A stretch of 64,000 nt of DNA from DATARH01 sp036268075. GTDB lineage: Bacteria; Pseudomonadota; Alphaproteobacteria; ATCC43930; CGMCC-115725. Below are positions 26,378 to 35,698 of the stretch, piece after piece. Made by a program: the position numbers and the translations under genes. Every line of letters begins with the position of its first letter. Positions within the stretch are counted from its first letter, which is position 1. The notes beneath the pieces were generated by a model. That model saw nothing but the letters and a program-made list of their open reading frames with translations, had not been told where the DNA came from and did not search any database. The stretch is from the NCBI GenBank assembly GCA_036268075.1, contig DATAUV010000001.1, positions 124,001-188,000 of the forward strand, read 5' to 3'.

Positions 26378-27631
26378 ATGACCCGCGCCGCGTTCGTGCT
26401 GAAAGGCTATCCGCGGCTGTCGGAGACCTTTATCGCGCAGGAGATCGCGGCGCTGGAGGCGCGCGGGCTCGACATCCTGATCGTGTCGCTGCGCCACCCG
26501 ACCGACAAGGCGATCCACCCGGTGCATCGCCAGATCAAGGCGGACAGGCTGTACCTGCCGGAATATCTGTACCAGGAGCCGCTCAGGGTGTGGCGCGGGT
26601 GGCGCGCGGCGCGGCGACTGCCGGGGTATCGCGCGGCGCGGCGGCAGTTCCTCGGCGACCTTGTCCGCGACCGCACGCCGAACCGCGTCCGCCGGTTCGG
26701 GCAGGCGCTGGTGCTGGCCGCGGAATTGCCGGCCGATATCGGGCACCTGCACGCGCATTTCCTGCACACGCCGGCCTCGGTGGCGCGCTATGCGGCGGCG
26801 ATACGAGGGCTCGGCTGGACCGTCTCGGCCCACGCCAAGGACATCTGGACGATTCCCGACTGGGAGAAACGCGAAAAGCTCGCCGACGCGGAGTGGGCGG
26901 TGACCTGCACGGCGAGCGGGCAGCTTCATCTTGACGGGCTCGTCGACGGGCTTGCTGACGGGCTTCCCGGGGGCGGCAAGGTCGCGCTGTGCTATCACGG
27001 GCTCGCGCTCGACCGGTTCCCGCCGGCGCCGCCGCGGATGGAACGCGAGGTGGTGACGATCCTGTCGGTCGGGCGCGCGGTCGAGAAAAAGGGCTATGAC
27101 GACCTGCTTGCGGCGCTGGCGCGGCTGCCGGCGGACTTGCCGTGGCGATTTGTCCATGTCGGCGGCGGGGCGCTGGCCGGGAAGCTGAAGGAAGACGCCG
27201 CGCGGCTGGGCCTCTCGGCCCGCATCGAGTGGCGCGGGGCACGGCCGCAGCCCGATGTGCTGGCGGCGTATCGCGAGGCCGACCTGTTCGTGCTCGCCGC
27301 CAAGATCGCCGCCGACGGCGACCGCGACGGGCTTCCCAACGTGCTGGTCGAGGCGCAGAGCCAGGGATTGCCTTGCGTCGCGACCGACATCTCCGGCATC
27401 CCCGAGCTGATCGAGGACGGCCGGACCGGCGTGCTGGTGCCGCCGGGCGATCCCGCGGCGCTGGCCGCGGCACTGGCGGCGCTGATCGCCGACCCGGTAC
27501 GGCGGCGCGGGCTCGGCGCGGCCGGAGCGGCGCGGGTGCGGACGCATTTCGACATGGAGGCCGGCATCGACGCGCTCGCCGCGCGGTTCGGTCTGCCGGA
27601 ACGAGAGCGGGTCTTGTCGGCCGCGGAGTGA
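26378..27631 (+). CDS. GT4-family glycosyltransferase (WcaL-like)
   Basis: A 417-aa retaining GT-B enzyme. The N-terminal domain starts with KGYPRLSETFIAQEI, and the HLHAHFLHTPA and SAHAKDIW segments resemble colanic-acid WcaL/WcaK relatives. The C-terminal donor domain shows LSVGRAVEKKGYDDLL and the EX7E-like DGLPNVLVEAQSQGLP. It adds a hexose to a lipid-linked or nascent glycan; the identity is unknown. It starts ten bases after the previous gene and its stop overlaps the next GTG. Confidence 0.85.
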   Translation: MTRAAFVLKGYPRLSETFIAQEIAALEARGLDILIVSLRHPTDKAIHPVHRQIKADRLYLPEYLYQEPLRVWRGWRAARRLPGYRAARRQFLGDLVRDRTPNRVRRFGQALVLAAELPADIGHLHAHFLHTPASVARYAAAIRGLGWTVSAHAKDIWTIPDWEKREKLADAEWAVTCTASGQLHLDGLVDGLADGLPGGGKVALCYHGLALDRFPPAPPRMEREVVTILSVGRAVEKKGYDDLLAALARLPADLPWRFVHVGGGALAGKLKEDAARLGLSARIEWRGARPQPDVLAAYREADLFVLAAKIAADGDRDGLPNVLVEAQSQGLPCVATDISGIPELIEDGRTGVLVPPGDPAALAAALAALIADPVRRRGLGAAGAARVRTHFDMEAGIDALAARFGLPERERVLSAAE

Positions 27632-28731
27632 GTGTGCGGATCGCCTTTTACGCGCCGCTGAAACCACCCGATCATCCGGTACCGTCGGGCGACCGCCAGG
27701 TCGCGCGGCTCCTCCTCGCCGCATTGCGCCGTGGCGGCCACGAGGTGACGCTCGCGTCGCGGCTGCGGCTTTACGACGGGGTTGGCGACCCGCGCCGGCA
27801 GCAGGCCCTCGCGGACCGCGCGGCGTACACCGCCGACCGGCTGGTCGAGCGGTGGCGGCGTGGCAGCGCGCCGGAGCTGTGGTTCACCTATCACCTCTAT
27901 TACAAGGCCCCCGACCATCTGGGCCCGGCCATATGCGACGCGCTCGGCATCCCTTATGTCGTCGCCGAGGCCTCGGTCGCCGGAAAGCGGGCGGCGGGGC
28001 CGTGGGCGCAAAACCACCGCGCCGTGGAGCGCGCGCTGCGCCGGGCAGAGGCGGTGATCGGGCTCAACTCCGCGGACCGCGCCGGGGTGATGCCGCTGCT
28101 GGCGGAGCCGGGGCGCTGGGCGACGCTCGCGCCGTTTATCGACACCGCAGCCTATGCCCCCGGACCGCGCGAGGCGGGGCCGGTACGGCTGATCGCCGTG
28201 GCGATGATGCGGCCGGGCGACAAGCTCGCCTCGTATCGCGTGCTGGGCGCGGCGCTGGCGCGGCTGGTCGATCTCGACTGGCGGCTTGAGGTGGTCGGCG
28301 ACGGGCCGGCTCGGGGCGAGGTCGAGGCGGCGCTGGCGCCGCTGGGGGACCGGGTCGAGTGGCGTGGCGCTCTTGCGGCCCGAGCTGTCGCGGCGCGGCT
28401 CGCGGCGGCCGGTCTCTGCGTCTGGCCGGCGATCAACGAGGCGTTCGGCATGGCGTTGCTCGAAGCGCAGGCGAGCGGGTTGCCGGTGGTCGCGGGCGGA
28501 AGCGGCGGGGTCGGCGATATCGTCGCGGACGGGGTCACCGGGCTGCTCGTGGCGCCTGGGAATGCCGAGGCGTTTGCGGCGGCGCTGGGCGGGTTGATCG
28601 CCGACCCGGCGCGGCGCGCGGCGATGGCGGCGGCGGCGGTCGCGAAGGCACGGCGCGAGCATGATCTCGGTGCGGCGGCGGCGCGGCTGGGCGAGATCAT
28701 CGCGGCGCTGAGACGGGCGCGGGCGGCATGA
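27628..28731 (+). CDS. Second GT4-family glycosyltransferase
   Basis: A 367-aa GT-B protein. VRIAFYAPLKPPDHPVPSGD opens the N-terminal domain. AVAMMRPGDKLASYRVL and INEAFGMALLEAQASGLPVV (EX7E motif) form the donor domain. The GTG at 27628 overlaps the preceding stop (GTGA). The C-terminus is Ala/Arg rich. Role within the locus: a further sugar-transfer step, order not determinable. Confidence 0.83.
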   Translation: MSVRIAFYAPLKPPDHPVPSGDRQVARLLLAALRRGGHEVTLASRLRLYDGVGDPRRQQALADRAAYTADRLVERWRRGSAPELWFTYHLYYKAPDHLGPAICDALGIPYVVAEASVAGKRAAGPWAQNHRAVERALRRAEAVIGLNSADRAGVMPLLAEPGRWATLAPFIDTAAYAPGPREAGPVRLIAVAMMRPGDKLASYRVLGAALARLVDLDWRLEVVGDGPARGEVEAALAPLGDRVEWRGALAARAVAARLAAAGLCVWPAINEAFGMALLEAQASGLPVVAGGSGGVGDIVADGVTGLLVAPGNAEAFAAALGGLIADPARRAAMAAAAVAKARREHDLGAAAARLGEIIAALRRARAA

Positions 28732-29399
28732 CCCGGTTGGCGCTGATCCGGCATGCCCCGACCGCGTGGTCCGCGACTGGCCGACTTCAAGGACGCGCCG
28801 ACGTACCGCTCGACCCCAGGGCGCGGCCCGATTGGCGGCTGCCGGCAGCGCTCGACGGGTTCCGCGTGGTGACGAGCCCGCTCGGCCGGGCAGTCGACAC
28901 CGCACGGCTGCTCGGGGTCGAGGCTACGGTCGAGCCGCTGCTGACCGAGATGGATTGGGGCGCGTGGGAGGGCGAGACCGTGGCCGGGCTGAGGGCGCGG
29001 CTCGGCGCGGCGATGACCGGGGCCGAGGCGGAAGGGCTCGATTTCCGCCCGCCCGGCGGCGAAAGCCCGCGGGACGTGCAGGCCCGGCTCGCGCCGTTGC
29101 TGCGCTATCTGGCCGAGCGCGGCGAGCCGACCGCGGCGATCACCCACAAAGGGGTGATTCGCGCGGTTTTCGCCGAAGCGGCCGGTTGGGACATGCTCGG
29201 CAAGCCGCCGGTGCGGCTGTCGTGGGATGCGGCGCACCTGTTCCGGCTCGACCGGGACGGGAGGCCGTCGGTCGAGGCGCTCAATCTTTCCCTTATTCGT
29301 CGCCCCCGCGAAGGCGGGGGTCCAGGGGCAACCGCTCCGTCGCTGGCCCTGGGTTCCCGCCTTCGCGGGAATGACGATGGAAAGAGATCGCGGCCGTGA
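28728..29399 (+). CDS. Histidine phosphatase family protein with repeat-derived C-terminus
   Basis: A 223-aa phosphoglycerate-mutase-fold phosphatase. LIRHAPTAWS gives the catalytic RHG-like His (RHA here), the second Arg lies in VVTSPLGRAVDTA, and the TEMDWGAWEGE and ITHKGVIRA segments provide the acid and second His. CobC-like or sugar-phosphate phosphatase activity is likely. Residues from about 191 onward are encoded by a palindromic intergenic repeat (29298-29376), so the native protein was probably some 30 residues shorter. ATGA overlap with the previous gene and GTGA with the next. Confidence 0.83.
   Translation: MTRLALIRHAPTAWSATGRLQGRADVPLDPRARPDWRLPAALDGFRVVTSPLGRAVDTARLLGVEATVEPLLTEMDWGAWEGETVAGLRARLGAAMTGAEAEGLDFRPPGGESPRDVQARLAPLLRYLAERGEPTAAITHKGVIRAVFAEAAGWDMLGKPPVRLSWDAAHLFRLDRDGRPSVEALNLSLIRRPREGGGPGATAPSLALGSRLRGNDDGKRSRP
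29298..29376. repeat. 79-bp palindromic repeat inside the 3' end of the phosphatase gene
   Basis: Arms 29298-29329 and 29346-29376 share the core cccgcgaaggcggg and its complement, the well-known REP-like element seen in many proteobacteria. It is read through in frame by the phosphatase gene and ends 20 bases before the next start codon. Confidence 0.9.
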
Positions 29400-30556
29400 G
29401 GGTCCTTTTCCACGTGCAGTGGCTGCTCGGGATCGGGCATTTGCAGCGGTCGCTGCGGATCGCCGAGGCGCTGGTGCGCGAGGGTGCGGCGGTGACGCTG
29501 GCGTGCGGCGGGCCGCTGGTGCCGGGGGTGGCGATCGACCCGGAAGTCCGCAGGGTCCAGCTTCCGCCGGTGCGGGCGCTCGACGCGCGGTTCGAGCTGG
29601 TCGACGCGCGTGGGGAGCCGGTTTGCGACGAGTTTCGCACCGTGCGGCGGAAGGCGCTGCTCGCCGCGTTTGCCGAGGACGCGCCGGATGTCGTTGTGGT
29701 CGAGGGCTTTCCGTTTGCCCGCCGCGCGTTTGCCTTCGAGCTGGACCCGCTGATCGCGGCGGCAAGAGCGGCGGGGACGCGGGTCATTTCCTCGGTGCGC
29801 GACGTGATCGTGATGCGCGACGACCCGCAGCGGCACCGCGCGGCGATCCGGCGGGTGCGCGAGGGATTCGACGCTGTGCTGGTGCATGGCGACCCAAACT
29901 TCATTCCGTTTTCGGCGAGCTTTCCACCCGCCGCCGAAATCGCCGACCGGCTTACCTATACCGGCTATGTCGGCAATCCGGCGGCGCCGGACGGCAGCGT
30001 ACCGGCGGGCGAAGGGGTGGCGGGCGAGGTGCTGGTATCGGCCGGCGGCGGGGCGGCCGGGGCGGCGCTGATGCGGGCCGCGCTGGCGGCGCGGCGCGCG
30101 GGTTGCCTGGCCGATGCGCCGTGGCGGCTGCTGGCCGGGATGAACCTGCCGGAGCGCGACTTCGCGCGGCTATTCGACGAGGCGCCGGCGGGGGTGGCGA
30201 TCGAGCGATTCCGCGGCGATTTTGCGACGCTGCTGCGGCGCTGCCGGGTTTCTGTGAGCCAGTGCGGGTACAACACCGCGCTCGACCTCGTCGCGGCGCG
30301 GGCGCCGGCGGTGCTGGTGCCGTTCGCCGCCGAGAACGAGACCGAGCAACTGATCCGCGCCGAACACCTGGCCGCGCGCGGGGCGGCGGTGCTGGTGCGC
30401 GAGGCGGAACTGTCGCCGGCAAGCCTCGGCGCGGCGATCGAGCGGGCGGCGAACCGCCCTCCCCGCCCCCTCGAAATCGACACCGGCGGCGCCCGCCGCT
30501 CGGCCGAGATCATCGCGGCGCTGGCGTCGCATGGCGGCCAGGGTATGATCGCGTGA
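29396..30556 (+). CDS. Second MurG-like (GT-B) glycosyltransferase family protein
   Basis: A 386-aa paralogue of the protein at 25141. The shared blocks are WLLGIGHLQRSLR, SSVRDVIVMRDDP, LTYTGYVGNP and SQCGYNTALDLVAARAPAVLVP. GT-B proteins with GHLxR loops use nucleotide sugars. GTG start at 29396 overlaps the phosphatase stop. Two divergent copies in one locus suggest two successive or alternative transfers. Confidence 0.8.
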   Translation: MRVLFHVQWLLGIGHLQRSLRIAEALVREGAAVTLACGGPLVPGVAIDPEVRRVQLPPVRALDARFELVDARGEPVCDEFRTVRRKALLAAFAEDAPDVVVVEGFPFARRAFAFELDPLIAAARAAGTRVISSVRDVIVMRDDPQRHRAAIRRVREGFDAVLVHGDPNFIPFSASFPPAAEIADRLTYTGYVGNPAAPDGSVPAGEGVAGEVLVSAGGGAAGAALMRAALAARRAGCLADAPWRLLAGMNLPERDFARLFDEAPAGVAIERFRGDFATLLRRCRVSVSQCGYNTALDLVAARAPAVLVPFAAENETEQLIRAEHLAARGAAVLVREAELSPASLGAAIERAANRPPRPLEIDTGGARRSAEIIAALASHGGQGMIA

Positions 30557-31323
30557 TGAGCGCCGAGGCGCATGCCATGTCGGCGGCAAATGCCGATTGG
30601 TCCGATCTGAGGAGCGAGCTCGATCGGTGGGAGGAAGCGGGGCAGCTTGCCAGCCTGTGGTGGCGGGACGACGACGCGGTCGCGGCGACACCGGCCCTCG
30701 ACCGGCTGTTGTCGCTCGCCGGCCCGATTCCGCTCGCGCTCGCGGTCATCCCCGAAGCCGCCGAGACCGGGCTCGCCGCCGCGCTGCGCGGCCGGCCGCA
30801 CATCGCGGTGCTGCAGCATGGCTGGTCGCACGCGAACCATGCCGGCGCCGGCCGCAAGAGCGAATTCCCACCGGGACGACGGCCCGATCTGGTCGCGGCC
30901 GATCTCGATGCCGGGCGCCGGCGGCTGACCGGGATGTTCGCCGAGATCGCGCCGGTGCTGGCGCCGCCGTGGAACCGGCTCGCCCCGGAATTCGAGGTGT
31001 TGTTGGCGACGCTCGGGATCGAGGCCTTGTCGACGATGGCGTCGCGGCAGGGCGGCGCGACGCGGAAGCTCGACGTGCATGTGGATTTGACGGCGTGGAA
31101 GGCCGGGCGCGGCTTTGTCGGGACGGGGCCGGCGCTGGGCGGAATCGTCGCGGCGCTGCGGCGGCGCCGGCTGGGGCTCGACGCGGCGGCGTTGCCCACC
31201 GGCATCCTGACCCATCACCTGATCATGGACGACGCGACGGCGGAGTTTGTCGGCGAGTTGGTCGCGGCAGTCGCGGAGCACGCCGCGGCGGGCTGGGCGG
31301 ACATCCGCGAGGCGCTGCCGTGA
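30556..31323 (+). CDS. Polysaccharide deacetylase family protein
   Basis: A 255-aa cytoplasmic-looking NodB-fold protein with no signal peptide. WWRDDDAVAATPALDRLL holds the metal/catalytic Asp pair, QHGWSHANHA the His-X3-His metal ligands, and APPWNRL the later active-site region. These enzymes remove N-acetyl groups from sugars. ATG overlaps the preceding stop by one base (TGATG). In this locus it would modify an amino sugar in the glycan. Confidence 0.8.
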   Translation: MSAEAHAMSAANADWSDLRSELDRWEEAGQLASLWWRDDDAVAATPALDRLLSLAGPIPLALAVIPEAAETGLAAALRGRPHIAVLQHGWSHANHAGAGRKSEFPPGRRPDLVAADLDAGRRRLTGMFAEIAPVLAPPWNRLAPEFEVLLATLGIEALSTMASRQGGATRKLDVHVDLTAWKAGRGFVGTGPALGGIVAALRRRRLGLDAAALPTGILTHHLIMDDATAEFVGELVAAVAEHAAAGWADIREALP

Positions 31324-31859
31324 CGACCGGCGCAGAGGTGGTTGGCGGCGAGCCCGGCGACTTCACCCGCCATGCCTACCCGGCGATGGCGATGGCCGGC
31401 GATTATCTGCGGGCATTGGCCGGGCTGGTGCCGTGCGCCGCGCTGCTGCTGTCGGTGCCGATGAATTCCGTCGGCGGGATCATCATTCTCGGGTTCGGGC
31501 TGATCTTTGGCGCGTTCCTGGTGCGCACGGTGCTGCGGCACGGGACGCGGATCGAGGCCGGCGACAACGGCGTGCGGGCGACCGGGGCGTGGCGGCGGAC
31601 GATCGCGTGGAGCGAGCTCGAACGGATGAAGCTCGGCTACTATTCGACCCGCCGCGACCGTCGCGCGGGATGGATGCAGCTCGAACTCGGCGGGCACGGC
31701 GCGCGGATCAAGCTCGACAGCCGGATCGAGGGGTTCGACGACCTCGTCCGCCGCGCCGCGACGGTCGCGGCCGAACGGCACCTCGATTTGAGCCCGGCGA
31801 CGGTGTCGAACCTCGAAGCGCTCGGCATCCGCCTGCCGGAATCCGGGGCCGGGCGATGA
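31320..31859 (+). CDS. Membrane protein with PH-like domain
   Basis: A 179-aa protein: soluble N-terminus, two membrane helices (about residues 30-65: LAGLVPCAALLLSVP and IIILGFGLIFGAFLV), then a beta-rich segment starting EAGDNGVRATGAWRR with WSELERMKLGYYS, resembling a bacterial PH-like domain. Function unknown. GTG at 31320 overlaps the previous stop, and its own stop overlaps the ABC ATPase ATG, so it physically links the glycan genes and the importer. Confidence 0.6.
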   Translation: MTTGAEVVGGEPGDFTRHAYPAMAMAGDYLRALAGLVPCAALLLSVPMNSVGGIIILGFGLIFGAFLVRTVLRHGTRIEAGDNGVRATGAWRRTIAWSELERMKLGYYSTRRDRRAGWMQLELGGHGARIKLDSRIEGFDDLVRRAATVAAERHLDLSPATVSNLEALGIRLPESGAGR

Positions 31860-33772
31860 ACGACCTCCTCCAAATCCGCGACTTGCATGTGCGGTTCGCC
31901 GCGCCGGGCGGGTTTATCCGCGCGGTGCGCGGGGTGTCGTTCCGCATCCGCCCAGCCTCGACCGTCGCGCTGGTCGGCGAAAGCGGGTCGGGCAAGTCCG
32001 TCGTCAGCCAGACGATCATGCGCATCCTGCCGCGCAACGGCGAGGTGACCGACGGCGAAATCCTGTTCTGCGATCCGCGCCAGGAGGGGCGGATGATCGA
32101 CCTCCTCGAACTGCCGGCCGACGGCGCCGAGATGCGGGCGATCCGCGGCGGGCAGATCTCGATCATCTTCCAGGAGCCGATGAGCAGCCTGTCGCCGCTG
32201 CACACGATCGGCGACCAGGTCAGCGAAGCGCTGCGGCTGCACCGCGAATGCGCCGCGCCCGAGGCGAAGGAGCTGACGCAGGACATGCTGCGCCTCGTCG
32301 GCTTCCCCGACCCGTCGCGGGCATGGAAGAGCTATCCGTTCGAATTGTCGGGCGGCCTCCGGCAGCGCGCGATGATCGCGATGGCGCTGGTGTGCCGCCC
32401 GTCGCTCCTGATCGCGGACGAGCCGACGACGGCGCTCGACGTGACGATCCAGGCGCAAATCCTGAAGCTGATCGCCGAGCTGCAGCAGGAGCTCGGCATG
32501 GCGGTGCTGCTGATCACGCACGATCTCGGCGTCGTCGCCAACGTCGCCGAGGAGATCGTCGTGATGTACCACGGCGAGGTCATGGAGGCCGGCACGCTCG
32601 ACGACATCTTCGGCCGCGCGGCGCACCCGTATCTCAAGGCGCTGTTGCGCGCGGTGCCGCGGTTCGACATGAAGCCGGGCGAGCGATTGGTGCCGATCCG
32701 CGACATCCCGGCCGGCGAGGCGCCGCATTTGATGGCGGAAAAGCCGGTCTGGCCGGGCGACGCCGACGAGACGCTGCTGCGCTGCACCGACATCCGGAAA
32801 AGTTTTGCCTTGCGCGGCAGCGGGATTTTCGGCGGGAGCAGCGCGTCCCGGGCGGTCGCGGTCGACGGGGTGAGCCTCGACATCGCGCGCGGGGAATGCC
32901 TGGGGCTCGTCGGCGAGAGCGGCTGCGGCAAGACCACGCTGTCGAAGGTGCTGCTGCGCGCGGAGACACCGGATTCGGGGAAGATCACCTTCAACAACCG
33001 GGGCAGCGAGACCGACGTGCTCGCGCTGCAAGGCGACGAGCTGAAGCGGTTCCGCCGCAAGGTGCAGTACATCTTCCAGGACCCGTTCGGCTCGTTGAAC
33101 CCGCGCATGACGGTCTACGACATCATCGCCGAGCCGCTGATCATCCACGGCATCGGCGACGCCAGGAGCCGGCACGGCCTGGTCGAGGAGCTGGTCGCGC
33201 TGGTGGGGCTCGACCGGCGGCACGTGCGCCGCTATCCGCACAGCTTTTCCGGCGGGCAGCGCCAGCGGATCGGCATCGCGCGCGCGCTCGCGCTGCGGCC
33301 CGACCTCGTCATCTGCGACGAGCCGGTGTCGGCGCTCGACGTGTCGATCCAGGCGCAGATTTTGAACCTGTTGATGGACCTCAAGGAAAAGCTGGGGCTG
33401 ACCTATCTGTTCATCTCGCACAACCTGGCAGTGGTCGATTACATCGCCGATCGGATCGCCGTGATGTGCGCGGGGAGGATCGTCGAGATTGCCGGTCGCG
33501 GAGTGCTGTTCCGAAATCCGGTACACCCGTACACGCAGGCGCTGCTGGCCGCGGTACCGGCGCCCGACCCTCGGCACCGGCTCGATTTCCGCCGGCTGAT
33601 GGAGGACAAGGCGTCGAACCCGGCAGCATGGCCACCGCCGTTCCGCCGCGACCCCGCCAACCCGCCGCATCTCGTCAAGGTCGCGCCGGACCATTTCGTC
33701 GACATGTACACGACGCCCGGCGAGGTGACTGCCTGGCACGCGCGGCACGCAGCGGAGGTGGCGGGGCCATGA
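31856..33772 (+). CDS. Fused dipeptide/oligopeptide ABC transporter ATPase (DppD-DppF type)
   Basis: A 638-aa protein with two complete NBDs. The first has GESGSGKS, signature LSGGLRQR and LLIADEPTTALD (about residues 40-240). The second has GESGCGKT, SGGQRQR and LVICDEPVSALD (about 350-560). Each is followed by the oligopeptide-type C-terminal extension with a HPY(L/T) motif. This is the YejF/GsiA arrangement in which one chain supplies both ATPases. It powers uptake with the adjoining receptor and permeases. ATGA overlap with both neighbours. Confidence 0.92.
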   Translation: MNDLLQIRDLHVRFAAPGGFIRAVRGVSFRIRPASTVALVGESGSGKSVVSQTIMRILPRNGEVTDGEILFCDPRQEGRMIDLLELPADGAEMRAIRGGQISIIFQEPMSSLSPLHTIGDQVSEALRLHRECAAPEAKELTQDMLRLVGFPDPSRAWKSYPFELSGGLRQRAMIAMALVCRPSLLIADEPTTALDVTIQAQILKLIAELQQELGMAVLLITHDLGVVANVAEEIVVMYHGEVMEAGTLDDIFGRAAHPYLKALLRAVPRFDMKPGERLVPIRDIPAGEAPHLMAEKPVWPGDADETLLRCTDIRKSFALRGSGIFGGSSASRAVAVDGVSLDIARGECLGLVGESGCGKTTLSKVLLRAETPDSGKITFNNRGSETDVLALQGDELKRFRRKVQYIFQDPFGSLNPRMTVYDIIAEPLIIHGIGDARSRHGLVEELVALVGLDRRHVRRYPHSFSGGQRQRIGIARALALRPDLVICDEPVSALDVSIQAQILNLLMDLKEKLGLTYLFISHNLAVVDYIADRIAVMCAGRIVEIAGRGVLFRNPVHPYTQALLAAVPAPDPRHRLDFRRLMEDKASNPAAWPPPFRRDPANPPHLVKVAPDHFVDMYTTPGEVTAWHARHAAEVAGP

Positions 33773-35691
33773 ACCGGCGCGGCTTTGTCCTCGCCCTGAC
33801 GGCGGCGCTGGCGCTGCCCACCGGCGCCTGGGCGGCGCTGATCGAGACGCCGTTCCTCGCCGACGAGGTAGCCGCCGGCAAATTGCCGCCGGTGGCACAG
33901 CGCATCCCGCATGAGCCCTCCCTCGCCGAGCTCGAAACGCTGGGGCGCCCCGGCGGCGACCTCCGGATGCTGATGGCGAGCCCGAAAGACACGCGGCTGA
34001 TGGTGGTCTACGGCTATGCCCGGCTGGTCTCCTCGACGCCGTCGCTGGCGATCGTGCCGGACATCCTCAAGGCGGTCGACGTGCAGGAGGGGCGCATCTT
34101 CACGCTTCACCTGCGCGCCGGCCACAAATGGTCGGACGGGCAGCCGTTCACGGCCGAGGATTTCCGCTACTGGTTCGAGGACATGGCGAACAATCCCGAG
34201 TTGTCGGCGACGGGATTGCCGGTCGCGATGCTGCCCAACGGCGACAAGCCCGAATTCGAGCTCGTCGACCCGGAGACCGTCCGCTATTCCTGGCCGCGCC
34301 CGAACCCGCTGTTCCTGCCGGCGCTGGCCGGTGCCTATCCGCTCTACATCTACGCGCCGGCGCATTACCTGAAGCAGTTCCACGAGAAATACGCCGACAA
34401 GGCGGCGCTCGCGGCGCTGGTAAAGAAGGCGAACGCGCGCAACTGGGCCTCGCTGCACATCAAACTCGACAACGAATACCGCAACGACAACCCCAAGCTG
34501 CCGACGCTCCAGCCTTGGGTACTGGTGACGAAGCCACCGGCCGACCGCATCGTGTTCGAGCGCAACCCGTACTACTACCGGGTCGACGGCGCCGGGCATC
34601 AGCTTCCCTATATCGACCGCGTCGTGTTTTCGATCGCCGACAGCAAGATCATCCCGGCCAAGACCGGGGCCGGCGAAAGCGATCTGCAGGCGCGGTACCT
34701 GCGCTTTGACGACTATACCTTCCTCAAGGCCGGCGAGGCCGAGAACGGCTACAAGGTGAGGCTGTGGCGCACCGCGCCGGGCAGCCAGCTCGCGCTCTAC
34801 CCCGACCTCAACGCCGCCGACCCGGTGTGGCGCCGGCTGATGGACAATGTCGATTTTCGCCGCGCGCTGTCGCTCGGGATCAACCGTCACGAGATCAACC
34901 AAGTGATCTATTTCGGCCTGGCGATCGAGGGGCAGAACACGGTGCTGCCGCAAAGCCCGCTCTACCGGCCCGAATACCGCGATTCCTGGGCCCAATTCGA
35001 CCCGGGCCAGGCCAACAAGCTGCTCGATGGGCTCGGGCTCGAAAAACGCGACAGCGAGGGCACGCGGCTGTTGCCCGACGGGCGGACGCTCGACCTGATC
35101 GTCGAGGATTCCGGCGAGTCGAGCGAGAAATCGGACATCCTCGAACTGATCCGCGATTCCTGGCGCCATATCGGCGTGCGGCTGTTCTCGAAGCCCGAGC
35201 AGATCACCCTGTTCCGCGAACGGGTGTTTTCCGGCCAGGCGCAGCTATCGCTCGACAACGGCATCGAGAACGGGCTCGCGACCGCCGACCGCTCGCCCGC
35301 CGAGTTCGCGCCGACCAGCCAGCAGCAGCTCGAATGGCCGCGCTGGGGCCAGTACATGGAGACGAAGGGCAAGGCCGGCGAGCCGCCCGACCTGCCGCCG
35401 GCGGCGCAGCTCAAGGACCTCTATGGCCAATGGCTCGCCGCGACATCGGAGGCGGAGCACGCGCGCATCTGGCACGCGATGCTGAAAATCTACGCGGACC
35501 AGGTGTTCTCGATCGGGCTCGTCGCCGGGGTGTTGCAGCCGGTGGTCGTCAACAAGCGGCTGCGCAACGTGCCCGAGCAAGGGATCTATGCCTGGGACCC
35601 GGGGGCGCAATTCGGCATCTACAAGCCGGACGGGTTCTGGTTCGACACTCAAGGCGGCGCCTCGGCCGCGTTGTCACCGACAGGACGTTGA
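33769..35691 (+). CDS. ABC transporter substrate-binding protein (SBP family 5)
   Basis: A 640-aa periplasmic receptor with a signal peptide (residues 1-22, MNRRGFVLALTAALALPTGA, possible Tat-like RRGF). Family-5 features include LRAGHKWSDGQPFTAEDFRYWF, ERNPYYYRVD and RRALSLGINRHEIN. It is longer than DppA (about 535 aa). The subgroup is often annotated for peptides, opines or sugars, so the ligand is open. It is translated from an ATG overlapping the ATPase stop. Confidence 0.9.
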   Translation: MNRRGFVLALTAALALPTGAWAALIETPFLADEVAAGKLPPVAQRIPHEPSLAELETLGRPGGDLRMLMASPKDTRLMVVYGYARLVSSTPSLAIVPDILKAVDVQEGRIFTLHLRAGHKWSDGQPFTAEDFRYWFEDMANNPELSATGLPVAMLPNGDKPEFELVDPETVRYSWPRPNPLFLPALAGAYPLYIYAPAHYLKQFHEKYADKAALAALVKKANARNWASLHIKLDNEYRNDNPKLPTLQPWVLVTKPPADRIVFERNPYYYRVDGAGHQLPYIDRVVFSIADSKIIPAKTGAGESDLQARYLRFDDYTFLKAGEAENGYKVRLWRTAPGSQLALYPDLNAADPVWRRLMDNVDFRRALSLGINRHEINQVIYFGLAIEGQNTVLPQSPLYRPEYRDSWAQFDPGQANKLLDGLGLEKRDSEGTRLLPDGRTLDLIVEDSGESSEKSDILELIRDSWRHIGVRLFSKPEQITLFRERVFSGQAQLSLDNGIENGLATADRSPAEFAPTSQQQLEWPRWGQYMETKGKAGEPPDLPPAAQLKDLYGQWLAATSEAEHARIWHAMLKIYADQVFSIGLVAGVLQPVVVNKRLRNVPEQGIYAWDPGAQFGIYKPDGFWFDTQGGASAALSPTGR

Positions 35692-35698
35692 GGGCGCG

